From NCBI RefSeq assembly GCF_023955655.1, contig NZ_JAMXHT010000002.1, positions 372,001-436,000 of the forward strand: a DNA stretch of 64,000 bases, in the 5' to 3' direction. Position 1 is the stretch's first letter; every line of letters starts with the position of its first letter. Under the pieces are notes generated by a model that had not been told where the DNA came from, made no database searches, and was given only the letters and a program-made list of their open reading frames with translations. This DNA comes from Ralstonia soli (GTDB lineage Bacteria; Pseudomonadota; Gammaproteobacteria; Burkholderiales; Burkholderiaceae). The translations under genes and the position numbers were made by a program. Positions 45,570 through 54,034 of this stretch are shown here, piece by piece.

Positions 45570-46490
45570 TCAGGCGCGCTCTTTCTCTGGCAGGCGCGGC
45601 AGCTTGCCCTGCAACCCATCCTTCAGGAAATCCAGCAGGTGCCGCGTCGCCAGCGTCCGATACCGGCTCGGCATCGCCAGCATGTACAGGCGGCTGCCAA
45701 ATACGCTGAACCGATAGCCCGGCAGCACGCGCTTGACGTGCCCATCGCTCAAATCTTCGGCTGCCGCGTAGTAGGGCAGGATGCCCAGCCCATTGCCGCC
45801 GCGCACCGCGGCTTGCAGGAACAGGTAGTTGTCGGAGGAGATGCCCGGGTCGAGCGTGACCGTCGTGCGCTCGTCGCCCATCTGCGCCGATAGCCGCAGC
45901 GGTTGCCCCACGGCCGGCGCGCTGACGATGGTGTGGTCGGCCAATGCATCGAGCGTTTTCGGCACACCGTGCGCTGCCAGGTAATCCGGAGCCGCGCACA
46001 GCACCCAGTCGACCTCGTCGATCAGTGTGGCGACGAGCGATTCCGGTGGGTTCGAGACGATGCGCAGCGCGACGTCCACATCCTCGCCGATGAGGTCGGA
46101 CACGCGGTTATCGAATCGCACGTCGAGCCGGATATCCGGATAAGCACGCTTGAACGCCACCAGCAGCGGCGACACCAGCAGGTGCCCCAGCCCCGTCGGC
46201 ACCGACAACCGCACGCTGCCCTGCAGCGATTTGCCGAGCGACGACACCAGCGCATCGGCGGCAGCCATCTCGCGCAGGATGCTGCGTCCGTGCTCGTAGA
46301 TGCCGGCGCCCACCTCCGTGGGCTCCACGCGGCGGGTGGTGCGGCGCAGCAGTTGCACGCCGAGCGCGCGTTCGAACGCCTTGAGCCGGTGGCTCACGTT
46401 GGAGCGTGTGGTCTGCAGCCGCCGTGCGGCCGCCGAGAGGTTGCCGGCATCGACGATTTCCACGAACAGCTTGAGCGCATTCAGGTCCAT
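45570..46490 (-). CDS. LysR family transcriptional regulator
   Basis: 306 residues from MDLNALKLFVEIVDAG at 46490. The helix-turn-helix is NLSAAARRLQTTRSNVSHRLKAFE, and the effector domain belongs to the CrgA-like branch (SVRLSVPTGLGHLLVSPLL). It is divergent from the acyl-CoA dehydrogenase gene across a 113-bp gap and probably regulates it. Its stop touches the metR stop with no spacer, so both 3' ends must overlap in transcription. Confidence 0.9.
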   Translation of the reverse strand: MDLNALKLFVEIVDAGNLSAAARRLQTTRSNVSHRLKAFERALGVQLLRRTTRRVEPTEVGAGIYEHGRSILREMAAADALVSSLGKSLQGSVRLSVPTGLGHLLVSPLLVAFKRAYPDIRLDVRFDNRVSDLIGEDVDVALRIVSNPPESLVATLIDEVDWVLCAAPDYLAAHGVPKTLDALADHTIVSAPAVGQPLRLSAQMGDERTTVTLDPGISSDNYLFLQAAVRGGNGLGILPYYAAAEDLSDGHVKRVLPGYRFSVFGSRLYMLAMPSRYRTLATRHLLDFLKDGLQGKLPRLPEKERA

Positions 46491-46603
46491 GTTGACCGTC
46501 AGGATTGGTGAATCAGATTCGACATTCTGTTGATACAAGACCGGATTGTCAAAACCCGCCAACACGGTAACATCGTTCGCAACATCCCACAGGAGTAAGC
46601 GAC

Positions 46604-47761
46604 ATGGCGCTCGACGACGAATCCTTCGGTCTGCTGCAGCAATCGGTGCAGCGCTTCATCCAGGAACGGCTCGTGCCGGCGGAAAACATCCTCGAAGAAG
46701 AGGACGACGTGCCCGCCGACATCGTCGCCGACATGAAGGAGATGGGGCTGTTCGGCCTGTCGATTCCGGAGGAGCACGGCGGCATTGGCCTGTCGATGGC
46801 GCAGGAGTGCGAGGTGGGGTACGACCTCGGGCACACCGCGCTGGCGTTTCGCTCGGTATTCGGCACCAACGTCGGCATTGGCTCGCAGGGCATCCTGATG
46901 GATGGCACCGACGCGCAGAAGGCCGATTACCTGCCACGCATCGCCAGCGGCGAGCTGATCATCTCGTTTGCGCTGACCGAGCCGAACGCCGGTTCGGACG
47001 CAGCATCACTGCAGACGCGCGCCACGCTGGATGGCGACCACTACGTCATCAACGGCACCAAGCGCTTCATTACCAATGCGCCGCGCGCCGGGGCCTTTAC
47101 GCTGATGGCGCGTACTGGCGGCGAGGGCGCCGGTGGCATCTCGGCCTTTATCGTGCCGGCCGACACGCCGGGCATCACCCTCGGCAAGCCGGACAAGAAG
47201 ATGGGCCAGCGCGGCACCAAGACCTGCGACGTTGTGCTCGACAACGTGCGTGTGCCGGCTGCCAACATTATCGGCGGCGTGGCGGGGCAGGGCTTCAAGA
47301 CGGCGATGAAGGTGCTGGATCGCGGCCGCCTGCACATCTCGTCCCTGGCGTGCGGCATGGCGCATCGGCTGATTACGGATGCGGTGGCCTACGCCAAGGA
47401 GCGCAAGCAGTTCGGCCAGCCCATCGCCGATTTCCAACTGATCCAGGCCATGCTGGCCGACAGCCAGGCCGAGCTGTACGCTGGTCTGTCGATGGTGCGC
47501 GACTGCGCCCGCCGCTACGACGCCAAGCCCGTCGGCAAACAGGACCACGAAGTCAGCATGCTGGCCTCGTGCACGAAGATGTTCTGCACCGAGATGGTCG
47601 GCCGGGTGGCGGACCGCGCGGTGCAGATCCACGGCGGCGCCGGCTACATTGCCGAGTACAAGGCCGAGCGCTTCTATCGCGATGTGCGTCTGCTGCGCCT
47701 GTATGAAGGCACCACGCAGATCCAGCAGCTGATCATCGCCAAACAGCTGTTGCGGGACTGA
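46604..47761 (+). CDS. Acyl-CoA dehydrogenase
   Basis: 385 residues with the full flavoprotein fold. ISFALTEPNAGSDAASLQT and YVINGTKRFITNAP are FAD and substrate contact segments. The C-terminal YRDVRLLRLYEGTTQIQQLIIA contains the usual catalytic Glu (YEGT). It oxidises an acyl-CoA to the 2,3-enoyl-CoA and passes electrons to ETF. An AGGAG lies ahead of the ATG. The chain-length class cannot be read. Control by the divergent LysR gene is likely. Confidence 0.94.
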   Translation: MALDDESFGLLQQSVQRFIQERLVPAENILEEEDDVPADIVADMKEMGLFGLSIPEEHGGIGLSMAQECEVGYDLGHTALAFRSVFGTNVGIGSQGILMDGTDAQKADYLPRIASGELIISFALTEPNAGSDAASLQTRATLDGDHYVINGTKRFITNAPRAGAFTLMARTGGEGAGGISAFIVPADTPGITLGKPDKKMGQRGTKTCDVVLDNVRVPAANIIGGVAGQGFKTAMKVLDRGRLHISSLACGMAHRLITDAVAYAKERKQFGQPIADFQLIQAMLADSQAELYAGLSMVRDCARRYDAKPVGKQDHEVSMLASCTKMFCTEMVGRVADRAVQIHGGAGYIAEYKAERFYRDVRLLRLYEGTTQIQQLIIAKQLLRD

Positions 47762-47763
47762 GC

Positions 47764-47806
47764 TGGCTCCAATAAACCGGTCAGATTTGGCTCTGTTTTG
47801 GAGCCA
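47764..47806. promoter_or_regulatory. Inverted repeat and TGGCTC-like repeats before the PaiB-type gene
   Basis: TGGCTCCAA (47764-47772) and TTGGAGCCA (47798-47806) are perfect inverted arms 25 nt apart. A third copy TTGGCTCT sits between them and CTGGTTCA follows at 47811. Such repeated TGG-type elements resemble operators for dimeric or MocR-like regulators. No such regulator gene is adjacent. The site is 60-100 bp before the ATG. Confidence 0.4.
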
Positions 47807-47866
47807 CGTTCTGGTTCAGAATGGGCGTCCACCTATCTGATCGGCACCGTTGCTGCCATAGCTGCC

Positions 47867-48505
47867 ATGTACGTTCCTGCTCATTTCGAAGAATCGCGGC
47901 TCGAGGCGCTGCACGACCTGATCGCGCAGAACCCGTTCGGCACGCTCGTCACGCATGGAGAGCATGGGCTGGACGCCAACCACATCCCCTTCTTACTGCT
48001 GCCGGAAGAGGGCAAGGTGGGCACGCTGCATGCCCACGTGGCGCGCGCCAACCCGGTCTGGCAGGACGTGGCTAACGGCGATGAAGTGCTGGTCATCTTT
48101 CGCGCGGGCGATGCGTACATTTCGCCGACGTGGTATCCGAGCAAGCACGAAGCTCACAGACAGGTGCCGACGTGGAACTACCGGGTGGCGCATGCTCACG
48201 GCCGCATCACTGTGCGCGACGACGAGCGTTTTGTGCGCGGCGTGGTGGGGCGCCTGACGCGCGCGCAGGAGGCAACGCAGCCTGCGCCGTGGAAGATGTC
48301 CGACGCGCCGGCCGACTACACCGACACGCTGCTCAAGATGATTGTCGGCATCGAGATCGAGATCACGCGCCTCGAAGGCAAGCTCAAGCTGAGCCAGAAC
48401 AAGGAGAGGCGGGATATCGTTGGCGCTGGCGAGGCGCTCAAGGCCAACGGCGAGCGCGTGATCAGCGAGGCCATGCTGGCCTGCGCTGCCAGTAAGCCGG
48501 AATAA
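47867..48505 (+). CDS. FMN-binding negative transcriptional regulator (PaiB family)
   Basis: 212 residues from MYVPAHFEESRLEALHDLI. PFGTLVTHGEHGLDANHIPFLL, the FMN-site segment SPTWYPSKHEAHRQVPTWNYRVAHAHG and a C-terminal helix ending in KLSQNKERRD are the PaiB pattern. PaiB proteins have a split-barrel flavin fold; the founding Bacillus member affects sporulation and protease genes, but in proteobacteria the role is poorly known. The upstream in-frame start is rejected because it crosses the inverted repeat. Confidence 0.9.
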   Translation: MYVPAHFEESRLEALHDLIAQNPFGTLVTHGEHGLDANHIPFLLLPEEGKVGTLHAHVARANPVWQDVANGDEVLVIFRAGDAYISPTWYPSKHEAHRQVPTWNYRVAHAHGRITVRDDERFVRGVVGRLTRAQEATQPAPWKMSDAPADYTDTLLKMIVGIEIEITRLEGKLKLSQNKERRDIVGAGEALKANGERVISEAMLACAASKPE

Positions 48506-48536
48506 AAAGAGAGCGACGGACTGTGAATCCGTCGCT
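48501..48536 (-). terminator. Rho-independent terminator of the homogentisate operon
   Basis: A 9-bp stem AGCGACGGA/TCCGTCGCT (48512-48520 with 48528-48536) has a 7-nt loop. On the minus strand it is followed by CTCTTTTTATT, a classic T-run. It lies directly after fahA and also separates it from the convergent PaiB-type gene. Confidence 0.85.
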
Positions 48537-48545
48537 TAGGCGGCT

Positions 48546-49817
48546 TTACTTCGCGCCGCGCGCCGGCAGGATCTCGCCGCGCACTTCACCAAAGCCCACG
48601 CGATAGCCATCGCCCTGGCACCAGCCGGTCATGATGACTTCGTCGCCGTCTTCCAGGAACGCACGCTTGGCGCCGTTGCCAAGGTCGAGCGGCTGCTTGC
48701 CATTGACGGTCAGCTCCAGCAGGCTGCCATACGAATCGGGCGTGGTGCCGCTGATGGTGCCGGAGCCCATCAGGTCGCCCACGCGTACGTTGCAGCCGGA
48801 CACGGTGTGGTGCGCCAGTTGCTGCGCCATCGTCCAGTACATCGCGCGGAAGTTCGTGCGGGCGATGGTGGCGCGCTTACCACCATGCGGGCGCAGTGCG
48901 GTTTCCAGTGCGATGTCGTAGGCGTTGGGGTGGTTCTGGCGCAGGTACTCCAGCGGCTCGGGCGATTGCGCCGGGTTGGCCACGCGGAACGGCTCCAGCG
49001 CTTCCATCGTCACGATCCACGGCGAGATCGAGGTGCCGAACCCCTTCGAGTTGAACGGGCCCAGCGGCACGTATTCCCATTGCTGGATGTCGCGTGCGCT
49101 CCAGTCGTTGAGCAGCACCACGCCGAACATGTGGTCCGGTGCGGCATCGACGGACACCGGTTCGCCCAGCGCGCTCGGCTTGCCGACCACGAAGGCCATC
49201 TCCAGTTCGTAATCCAGCTTGCGGCAGGCCGTGAAGATCGGGCGCGGCTGGTCGGGCAGCTTGATCTGGCCCATCGGGCGGTGCAGCGGCGTGCCGCTCA
49301 CCACCACCGAGCTGGCGCGGCCGTTGTAGCCGATCGGGATTTCCAGCCAGTTGGGCAGCAGCGCGTTTTCCGGATCACGGAACATGCGGCCGACGTTGGT
49401 GGCGTGTTCCTTGGAGGAATAGAAATCCGTGTAGCCGGGGATGTCGATCGGCAGGTGCATCACGGCGTGGGATTGCGGCACCAGTGCGCGTGCATGCAGC
49501 GTGGCGTTGTCGCGCACGTGGGTATCGGCAACGCTGAAGAGTGCTTGCAGCTTCTTGCGGGTTTCGTGCCACACGGGCTTGCCGAGGGCGATGAAGGTGT
49601 TGAGTGTGCCGGTGCGGAAGGTACCGCGCGTGGAGGCGGGCAGCAGGCCAGCGTCATCCAGCACGCCGAGGTCGATCACCTGGTCGCCCAGGGCCACGCC
49701 GGCGCGCGGCGAGGGGTTGTCCTTGGTGGAGAAGATGCCGAAGGGCAGGTTCTCCAGCGGGAAGTGGGTGTCGGGGGTGTTGGCGGATTCCAGCCAGCTC
49801 AGTTGTCGTGTGGTCAT
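48546..49817 (-). CDS. fahA: Fumarylacetoacetase
   Basis: 423 residues, the full length of two-domain fumarylacetoacetases. Metal and catalytic residues are present: Asp and His in DFYSSKEHATNVG, the Glu pair in KLDYELEMAFVVGK and Asp in LNDWSARDIQQWEY. It splits fumarylacetoacetate into fumarate and acetoacetate, the last step of tyrosine and phenylalanine breakdown. hmgA lies upstream on the same strand, but a 303-bp palindromic gap separates them. The middle enzyme, maleylacetoacetate isomerase, is not in the window. Confidence 0.97.
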   Translation of the reverse strand: MTTRQLSWLESANTPDTHFPLENLPFGIFSTKDNPSPRAGVALGDQVIDLGVLDDAGLLPASTRGTFRTGTLNTFIALGKPVWHETRKKLQALFSVADTHVRDNATLHARALVPQSHAVMHLPIDIPGYTDFYSSKEHATNVGRMFRDPENALLPNWLEIPIGYNGRASSVVVSGTPLHRPMGQIKLPDQPRPIFTACRKLDYELEMAFVVGKPSALGEPVSVDAAPDHMFGVVLLNDWSARDIQQWEYVPLGPFNSKGFGTSISPWIVTMEALEPFRVANPAQSPEPLEYLRQNHPNAYDIALETALRPHGGKRATIARTNFRAMYWTMAQQLAHHTVSGCNVRVGDLMGSGTISGTTPDSYGSLLELTVNGKQPLDLGNGAKRAFLEDGDEVIMTGWCQGDGYRVGFGEVRGEILPARGAK

Positions 49818-49899
49818 GGTGGGGGCAGTTCGTTTGGGGCGGTTATTTCTTGACGCTGTTGGTGCGTCCGCTATTTCACCCCCTGCCGGGGGCGACTCA

Positions 49900-49936
49900 C
49901 TTTCTTTGTCTTGCCAAAGAAAGTAAGCAAAGAAAG
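49900..49936. repeat. Hairpin plus direct repeat CTTTCTTTG/CAAAGAAAG
   Basis: CTTTCTTTG (49900-49908) and CAAAGAAAG (49915-49923) form a 9-bp stem with a 6-nt loop. A second CAAAGAAAG follows at 49928-49936. I recognise this type of unit as a recurrent intergenic repeat in Ralstonia/Burkholderia relatives. It forms the fahA-proximal part of the 303-bp gap 49818-50120. Confidence 0.6.
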
Positions 49937-49945
49937 GCGCGCCCG

Positions 49946-50061
49946 AGATGGCGAAAGACTCCTTGAATTTATGTCGCAGAGAGGGGAAGGGGAAAACTCG
50001 CTTCGCTCAGACAGTTCCCCTTCCTTTTTCCTCTCTGCAACAAAAATTCAAGGCGCCATCT
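49946..50061. repeat. 116-nt interrupted palindrome between hmgA and fahA
   Basis: Three nested arm pairs fold on each other: AGATGGCG/CGCCATCT (49946-49953 with 50054-50061), CCTTGAATTT/AAATTCAAGG (49961-49970 with 50044-50053), and the purine tract from GCAGAGAG (49976-49994) with TTCCCCTTCC and CCTCTCTGC (50015-50038). The loop is about 20 nt. It looks like a miniature inverted element or a large mRNA structure inside the operon. No coding potential is evident. Confidence 0.75.
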
Positions 50062-50094
50062 AGGGCAGAGTACGGCCACACCTTCTGGGTGCTT

Positions 50095-50110
50095 GCCTTG
50101 GCGCCAAGGC
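50095..50110. repeat. Perfect 16-bp palindrome at the hmgA 3' end
   Basis: GCCTTGGCGCCAAGGC is self-complementary, 10 bp downstream of the hmgA stop (minus-strand reading). It has no loop, so it is more likely a protein-binding or element-end sequence than a terminator. Confidence 0.5.
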
Positions 50111-50120
50111 GAATTCGGTG

Positions 50121-51467
50121 TTAGCGCTTCGTCGGGTCGAAATGCTTTTTCAGGCCTTGCCAACATTCGAAGTACTTGGCTTGCAGTTGTGCCGATTCGG
50201 CTGCGAAGCGCGTGGGGCGGATCACCGCCGGCGTTTCGAACATGAAGGCCATCGTGGCGTCCACCTTGTGCGGCTTGCTGGTGTCGCCGTTGCTGGCTTT
50301 CTCGAACGTGTCGGCGTCGGGGCCGTGGCCGCTCATGCAGTTGTGCAGGCTGGCACCGCCGGGCACGAAACCTTCGGCCTTGGCGTCGTACACGCCTTGA
50401 ATCAGGCCCATGAATTCGCTGGCGACGTTGCGGTGGAACCAGGGCGGGCGGAATGTGTTCTCGGCCGCCAGCCAGCGCGGCGGGAAGATCACGAAGTCGA
50501 TGGTGTCCACGCCGGGCACGGCGGAGGGGCTCTGCAGCACCAGGAAGATCGACGGGTCCGGGTGGTCGTAGCTGATCGAGCCGATGGTGTTGAACAGGCG
50601 CAGGTCGTACTTGTACGGTGCGAGGTTGCCGTGCCAGGCCACCACGTCCAGCGGCGAGTGGCCGATCTTCGCGGTCCACAAGCTGCCCTGGAATTTGGCG
50701 ACGAGTTCGAAATCGCCCTCGCGGTCTTCGTACCAGGCATGCGGCGTGAGGAAGTCGCGCGGGTTGGCCAGGCCGTTGGAGCCGATCACGCCCAGATCGG
50801 GCAGGCGGAAGAGCGCACCGAAGTTCTCGCAGATGTAGCCGCGGGCTTCACCGTCCGGCAATTCGACGCGGAAGCGCACGCCGCGCGGGATGACGGCAAT
50901 CTCCAGCGGCTCGACATCGACCACGCCCATCTCGGTCAGCAGACGCAGGCGGCCTTGCTGCGGAACGATCAACAGCTCGCCGTCGGCGTTGTAGAAGAAG
51001 CGGTCGGTCATGTCCGCGTTCGCGGCGTACAGGTGGATGCCGCAGCCGGTTTGCGCGTCGGGGCCGCCATTGCCGGCAAAGGTGACGATGCCGTCGACGA
51101 AATCCGTGCCGGCGGCCGGAGCGGGCAGCGGGTCCCAGCGCAACTGGTTGGGCGAGGGCGGCACTTCGTTGAAGTTGCTGTGGAAGCGGCTCTGCCCGAC
51201 GGCCTCGAACGGCAGGTGCACGGCGCCCGGGCGGATGCGGTAGAACCATGAGCGGCGGTTATGCGCGCGCGGTGCGGTGAAGGCCGTACCGGAGATTTGC
51301 TCGGCATACAGGCCATACGGCGCTTTTTGCGGCGAGTTCTGGCCGTGCGGCAGTGCGCCCGGCAGGGCTTCGGTGGCGAACTCGTTGCCGAAGCCGCTCT
51401 GGTAAGCGGGGCGGTCCAGCGACGCGGGGGTGAATGCGTTCTTGGCCGTCGGGGCGAGCATGTTCAT
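50121..51467 (-). CDS. hmgA: Homogentisate 1,2-dioxygenase
   Basis: 448 residues from [10 protein letters not shown] (AAGGA before the ATG). The iron ligands are visible: His and Glu in [16 protein letters not shown] and His in the [12 protein letters not shown] region. [19 protein letters not shown] is the family N-terminus. It opens homogentisate to maleylacetoacetate in phenylalanine/tyrosine breakdown. It lies 63 bp downstream of an aromatic-acid transporter gene and upstream of fahA. Confidence 0.98.
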   Translation of the reverse strand: MNMLAPTAKNAFTPASLDRPAYQSGFGNEFATEALPGALPHGQNSPQKAPYGLYAEQISGTAFTAPRAHNRRSWFYRIRPGAVHLPFEAVGQSRFHSNFNEVPPSPNQLRWDPLPAPAAGTDFVDGIVTFAGNGGPDAQTGCGIHLYAANADMTDRFFYNADGELLIVPQQGRLRLLTEMGVVDVEPLEIAVIPRGVRFRVELPDGEARGYICENFGALFRLPDLGVIGSNGLANPRDFLTPHAWYEDREGDFELVAKFQGSLWTAKIGHSPLDVVAWHGNLAPYKYDLRLFNTIGSISYDHPDPSIFLVLQSPSAVPGVDTIDFVIFPPRWLAAENTFRPPWFHRNVASEFMGLIQGVYDAKAEGFVPGGASLHNCMSGHGPDADTFEKASNGDTSKPHKVDATMAFMFETPAVIRPTRFAAESAQLQAKYFECWQGLKKHFDPTKR

Positions 51468-51530
51468 GGTGAAGTCCTTGGAGAAAAAGTCGTGAGGTTC
51501 TTCAGGGAAAGCGTAGTCGTTAAAGCGCAA

Positions 51531-52910
51531 TCAGGCCGGCTTGCGCGCCGCAAAGCGTGCGGCGTCCGCGCCACTGGCGGCCAGCGTGAGCATCAGCACC
51601 ATGCCGAACGACACCAGCGCCGGCACCGCCGCCGCCTGGAACAGCGCCTGGCCCGTCCACTGCATGGCGATCAACTGTCCGCCGACCACGGGGCCGAGCA
51701 CCGAGCCGATGCGGCCCACGCCCAGGCTCCAGCCGATGCCGGTGGCGCGCAGCGTGGTCGGGTAATACGTGGCGGCCAGCGCATTCACGGCCGGCTGCCC
51801 GCCGACGATGCAGAAGCCGGCGACAAACACCACTGCCACCAGCAGCGGCAGCGCCGCCGCCACATGGCCGATCAGCGCGACGGTGGCGCAGGCGATCAGG
51901 AAGCACACGGCCAGCACGCGCACAAAGCCAAGGCGATCAATCAACCGGCCCAGCGTGAGCGTGCCGACTACGCCGCCCACCTGCAGAGCGGTCGCCACCA
52001 GCACGGCGGTGTCCGTCGCGTAGCCCGCTTCGCGGATCAGCGTCGGCAGCCAGTTCGACAGGAAATACAGGTCGATCAGATTCATGAAATTGATGACCCA
52101 CAGCACCAGCGTCACCTTGGCGCGGCCTTCGGTGAACAAGGCGGACACCGGCATGCCGCGTGCAGGCGCCTCGGGCACCACGAACTGCGTCTGCGCATTC
52201 ACCTGCAGTTGCGGGGCCAGCTTGCCCAGCCAGCGCGCGAGGCGTTGATGGCGCGTTTGCGGATCACCTTTGAGAACCAGGTATTGCAGCGATTCGGGCA
52301 GCCACAGCACCATCATCACGCCAATGGCCAGCGGCACCAGGCCGCCCACCAGAAACACCGCCTGCCAGCCAAAGCGCGACAGTAGCGCCGCGCTCACAAA
52401 GCCGCCCAGTGCCGCGCCCACGGTAAAGCCGCACGACACCAGCATCATCCACGTCACGCGCGAGCGCGCCGGGCTGAACTCACCGGCCAGCGCCATCGCG
52501 TTGGGCATGATGCAGCCTAGCCCCAGGCCGGTGATAAAGCGCAGCACCAGCAGTGCTTGCACCGTCTGCACCTGTGTGGTGGCCAGCATGCAAGCCGCAA
52601 AGAAGAAGGTGGCGACAATCAGCACCGGCCGCCGCCCGAAGCGGTCGCCCAGCACGCCGAATACAAGTGCGCCGACCAGCATCCCGAAGAGCCCCGCGCC
52701 GAACACCGGCCCGAGGCTCGCTTTGGTGATGTTCCAGTCCTTGACGATGGCCGGCGCCACGTAGCCCATGGCTTGCACGTCAAAGCCGTCGATAATCAGG
52801 CACAGCCCGCAGATGGCGAGCAGCAGCATCTGGAAGGCGCCGACCTTGCCCTGGTCGATCAGGCGGGCGAGGTCAATGGACGCGGACGGTGCAGCGGGGG
52901 CAGGGCGCAT
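51531..52910 (-). CDS. MFS aromatic acid:H+ symporter (AAHS family)
   Basis: 459 residues from ATG 52910 (GGAG upstream) and 12 membrane helices. ICGLCLIIDGFDVQAMGYVAPAI is the AAHS first-helix motif with the key Asp (DGFD), and GDRFGRRPVLI is motif A. Relatives such as PcaK and BenK import aromatic acids. As the first gene of the hmgA/fahA operon, it probably brings in homogentisate or a hydroxyphenylacetate precursor. The ligand is inferred. Confidence 0.92.
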   Translation of the reverse strand: MRPAPAAPSASIDLARLIDQGKVGAFQMLLLAICGLCLIIDGFDVQAMGYVAPAIVKDWNITKASLGPVFGAGLFGMLVGALVFGVLGDRFGRRPVLIVATFFFAACMLATTQVQTVQALLVLRFITGLGLGCIMPNAMALAGEFSPARSRVTWMMLVSCGFTVGAALGGFVSAALLSRFGWQAVFLVGGLVPLAIGVMMVLWLPESLQYLVLKGDPQTRHQRLARWLGKLAPQLQVNAQTQFVVPEAPARGMPVSALFTEGRAKVTLVLWVINFMNLIDLYFLSNWLPTLIREAGYATDTAVLVATALQVGGVVGTLTLGRLIDRLGFVRVLAVCFLIACATVALIGHVAAALPLLVAVVFVAGFCIVGGQPAVNALAATYYPTTLRATGIGWSLGVGRIGSVLGPVVGGQLIAMQWTGQALFQAAAVPALVSFGMVLMLTLAASGADAARFAARKPA

Positions 52911-53004
52911 GGATGGTCTCCGGTGATGGGCTGGCGGCATCGGTCGGCCGCTCTGTCGTTCTGGTTCGGGTCTGCCGTATTGTCCGGATCGGGTGAAAAT
53001 TTGG

Positions 53005-53037
53005 AATATCAATGCGAGAATGCATGCTATTGATATT
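53005..53037. promoter_or_regulatory. Inverted repeat AATATCAAT-N15-ATTGATATT, LysR operator
   Basis: Perfect 9-bp arms (53005-53013 and 53029-53037) sit in the 147-bp divergent gap between the AAHS transporter and the LysR gene, 20 bp before the LysR ATG. A further AATATTG follows at 53041. It is well placed to control both directions. Confidence 0.6.
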
Positions 53038-53057
53038 GTGAATATTGAGCCGACGCT

Positions 53058-53975
53058 ATGCTGAACCTGCGGGATGTAGACCTGAACCTGCTAGTGGTTT
53101 TTCAGGAAATCCTGCGCGAGAAGCGCATTTCCGCCGTGGCGGAGCGCCTGGGCTTGTCGCAGCCGGCGGTGAGCAACGCGCTGGCACGGCTGCGTCAGAC
53201 CTTCGACGACGAGTTGTTCGTGCGCACCCCGCGCGGCATGATGCCGACCGCACTTGCCGAGCAGTTGGCCGAGCCGGTGGCGATGGCGCTCGACACGCTG
53301 CAACGCGCCTTTGGCCAGCGCACGCACTTTGAGGCGGCCACTTCCGCGCGCACCTTCACCATCGCCATGAGCGACGTCGGCGAGGTGTATTTCATGCCGG
53401 TGCTCGCGCAGCTCTGCACGGAACAGGCACCCGGCGTGCGCATCGACACCATGCGTGCCGGCGGGTTCGACATGAAGGCGGAGATGGAGGCCGGCGCCAT
53501 CGACCTCGCGATCGGCGCGTTCGATGACCTATCGGGCGAGAGCGTTTTCCAGCGCCGCCTGTTCCAGCAGGATTACGTGACGATGTTCCGGCGCGGCCAT
53601 GCGCTGTCGGAAGGCGAGCTGACGCTGGAACGCTTTCGCGGTGCATCGCATCTGGTGGTGGCGAGCTCGGCCAGCCCGTACAACGCCATCGGGCCGCTGC
53701 TCGACAAGGCGGGGATCACGCAGTCGGCGCGTTTCTCGGTGCCGCACTTCGTGGCGGTGCCGTACATCGTCAGCACGACGGACTTAGTGGTGACGGTGCC
53801 GCGCAAGCTGGCCGAGCGCGCGGCGCCGCCGTTCGGGCTGCAGTTTGCGCCGCCGCCGCTCAAGCTGCCGGCGTTGCAGACCAACGTGTTCTGGCACCGG
53901 CGCTTTCATCAGGACGCCGGCAACCAGTGGCTGCGCAACCTGGTCGCGCAGCGGTTTGCCGAACTGCAGGGGTAA
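53058..53975 (+). CDS. LysR family regulator of the homogentisate operon
   Basis: 305 residues. MLNLRDVDLNLLVVFQEIL and the HTH RISAVAERLGLSQPAVSNALARLRQ lead into a LinR/NahR-like effector domain (LFVRTPRGMMPTALAEQL). The C-terminal FHQDAGNQWLRNLV resembles the end of the LysR at 1943 (YHHEAGNRWLRGVV). It is divergent from the transporter/hmgA/fahA operon. Activation by homogentisate or a tyrosine-derived acid is inferred. Confidence 0.92.
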   Translation: MLNLRDVDLNLLVVFQEILREKRISAVAERLGLSQPAVSNALARLRQTFDDELFVRTPRGMMPTALAEQLAEPVAMALDTLQRAFGQRTHFEAATSARTFTIAMSDVGEVYFMPVLAQLCTEQAPGVRIDTMRAGGFDMKAEMEAGAIDLAIGAFDDLSGESVFQRRLFQQDYVTMFRRGHALSEGELTLERFRGASHLVVASSASPYNAIGPLLDKAGITQSARFSVPHFVAVPYIVSTTDLVVTVPRKLAERAAPPFGLQFAPPPLKLPALQTNVFWHRRFHQDAGNQWLRNLVAQRFAELQG

Positions 53976-54034
53976 GGGCGATGGCGGTCACGCTGCCGGC
54001 GCGAGCGTGACCTGTTGCGCCAACCGGGCCTGCG

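Noticed and set aside
49900-50110. CRISPR-like array
   Set aside because: The repeats are inverted, not regularly spaced direct repeats, and no cas gene is present.
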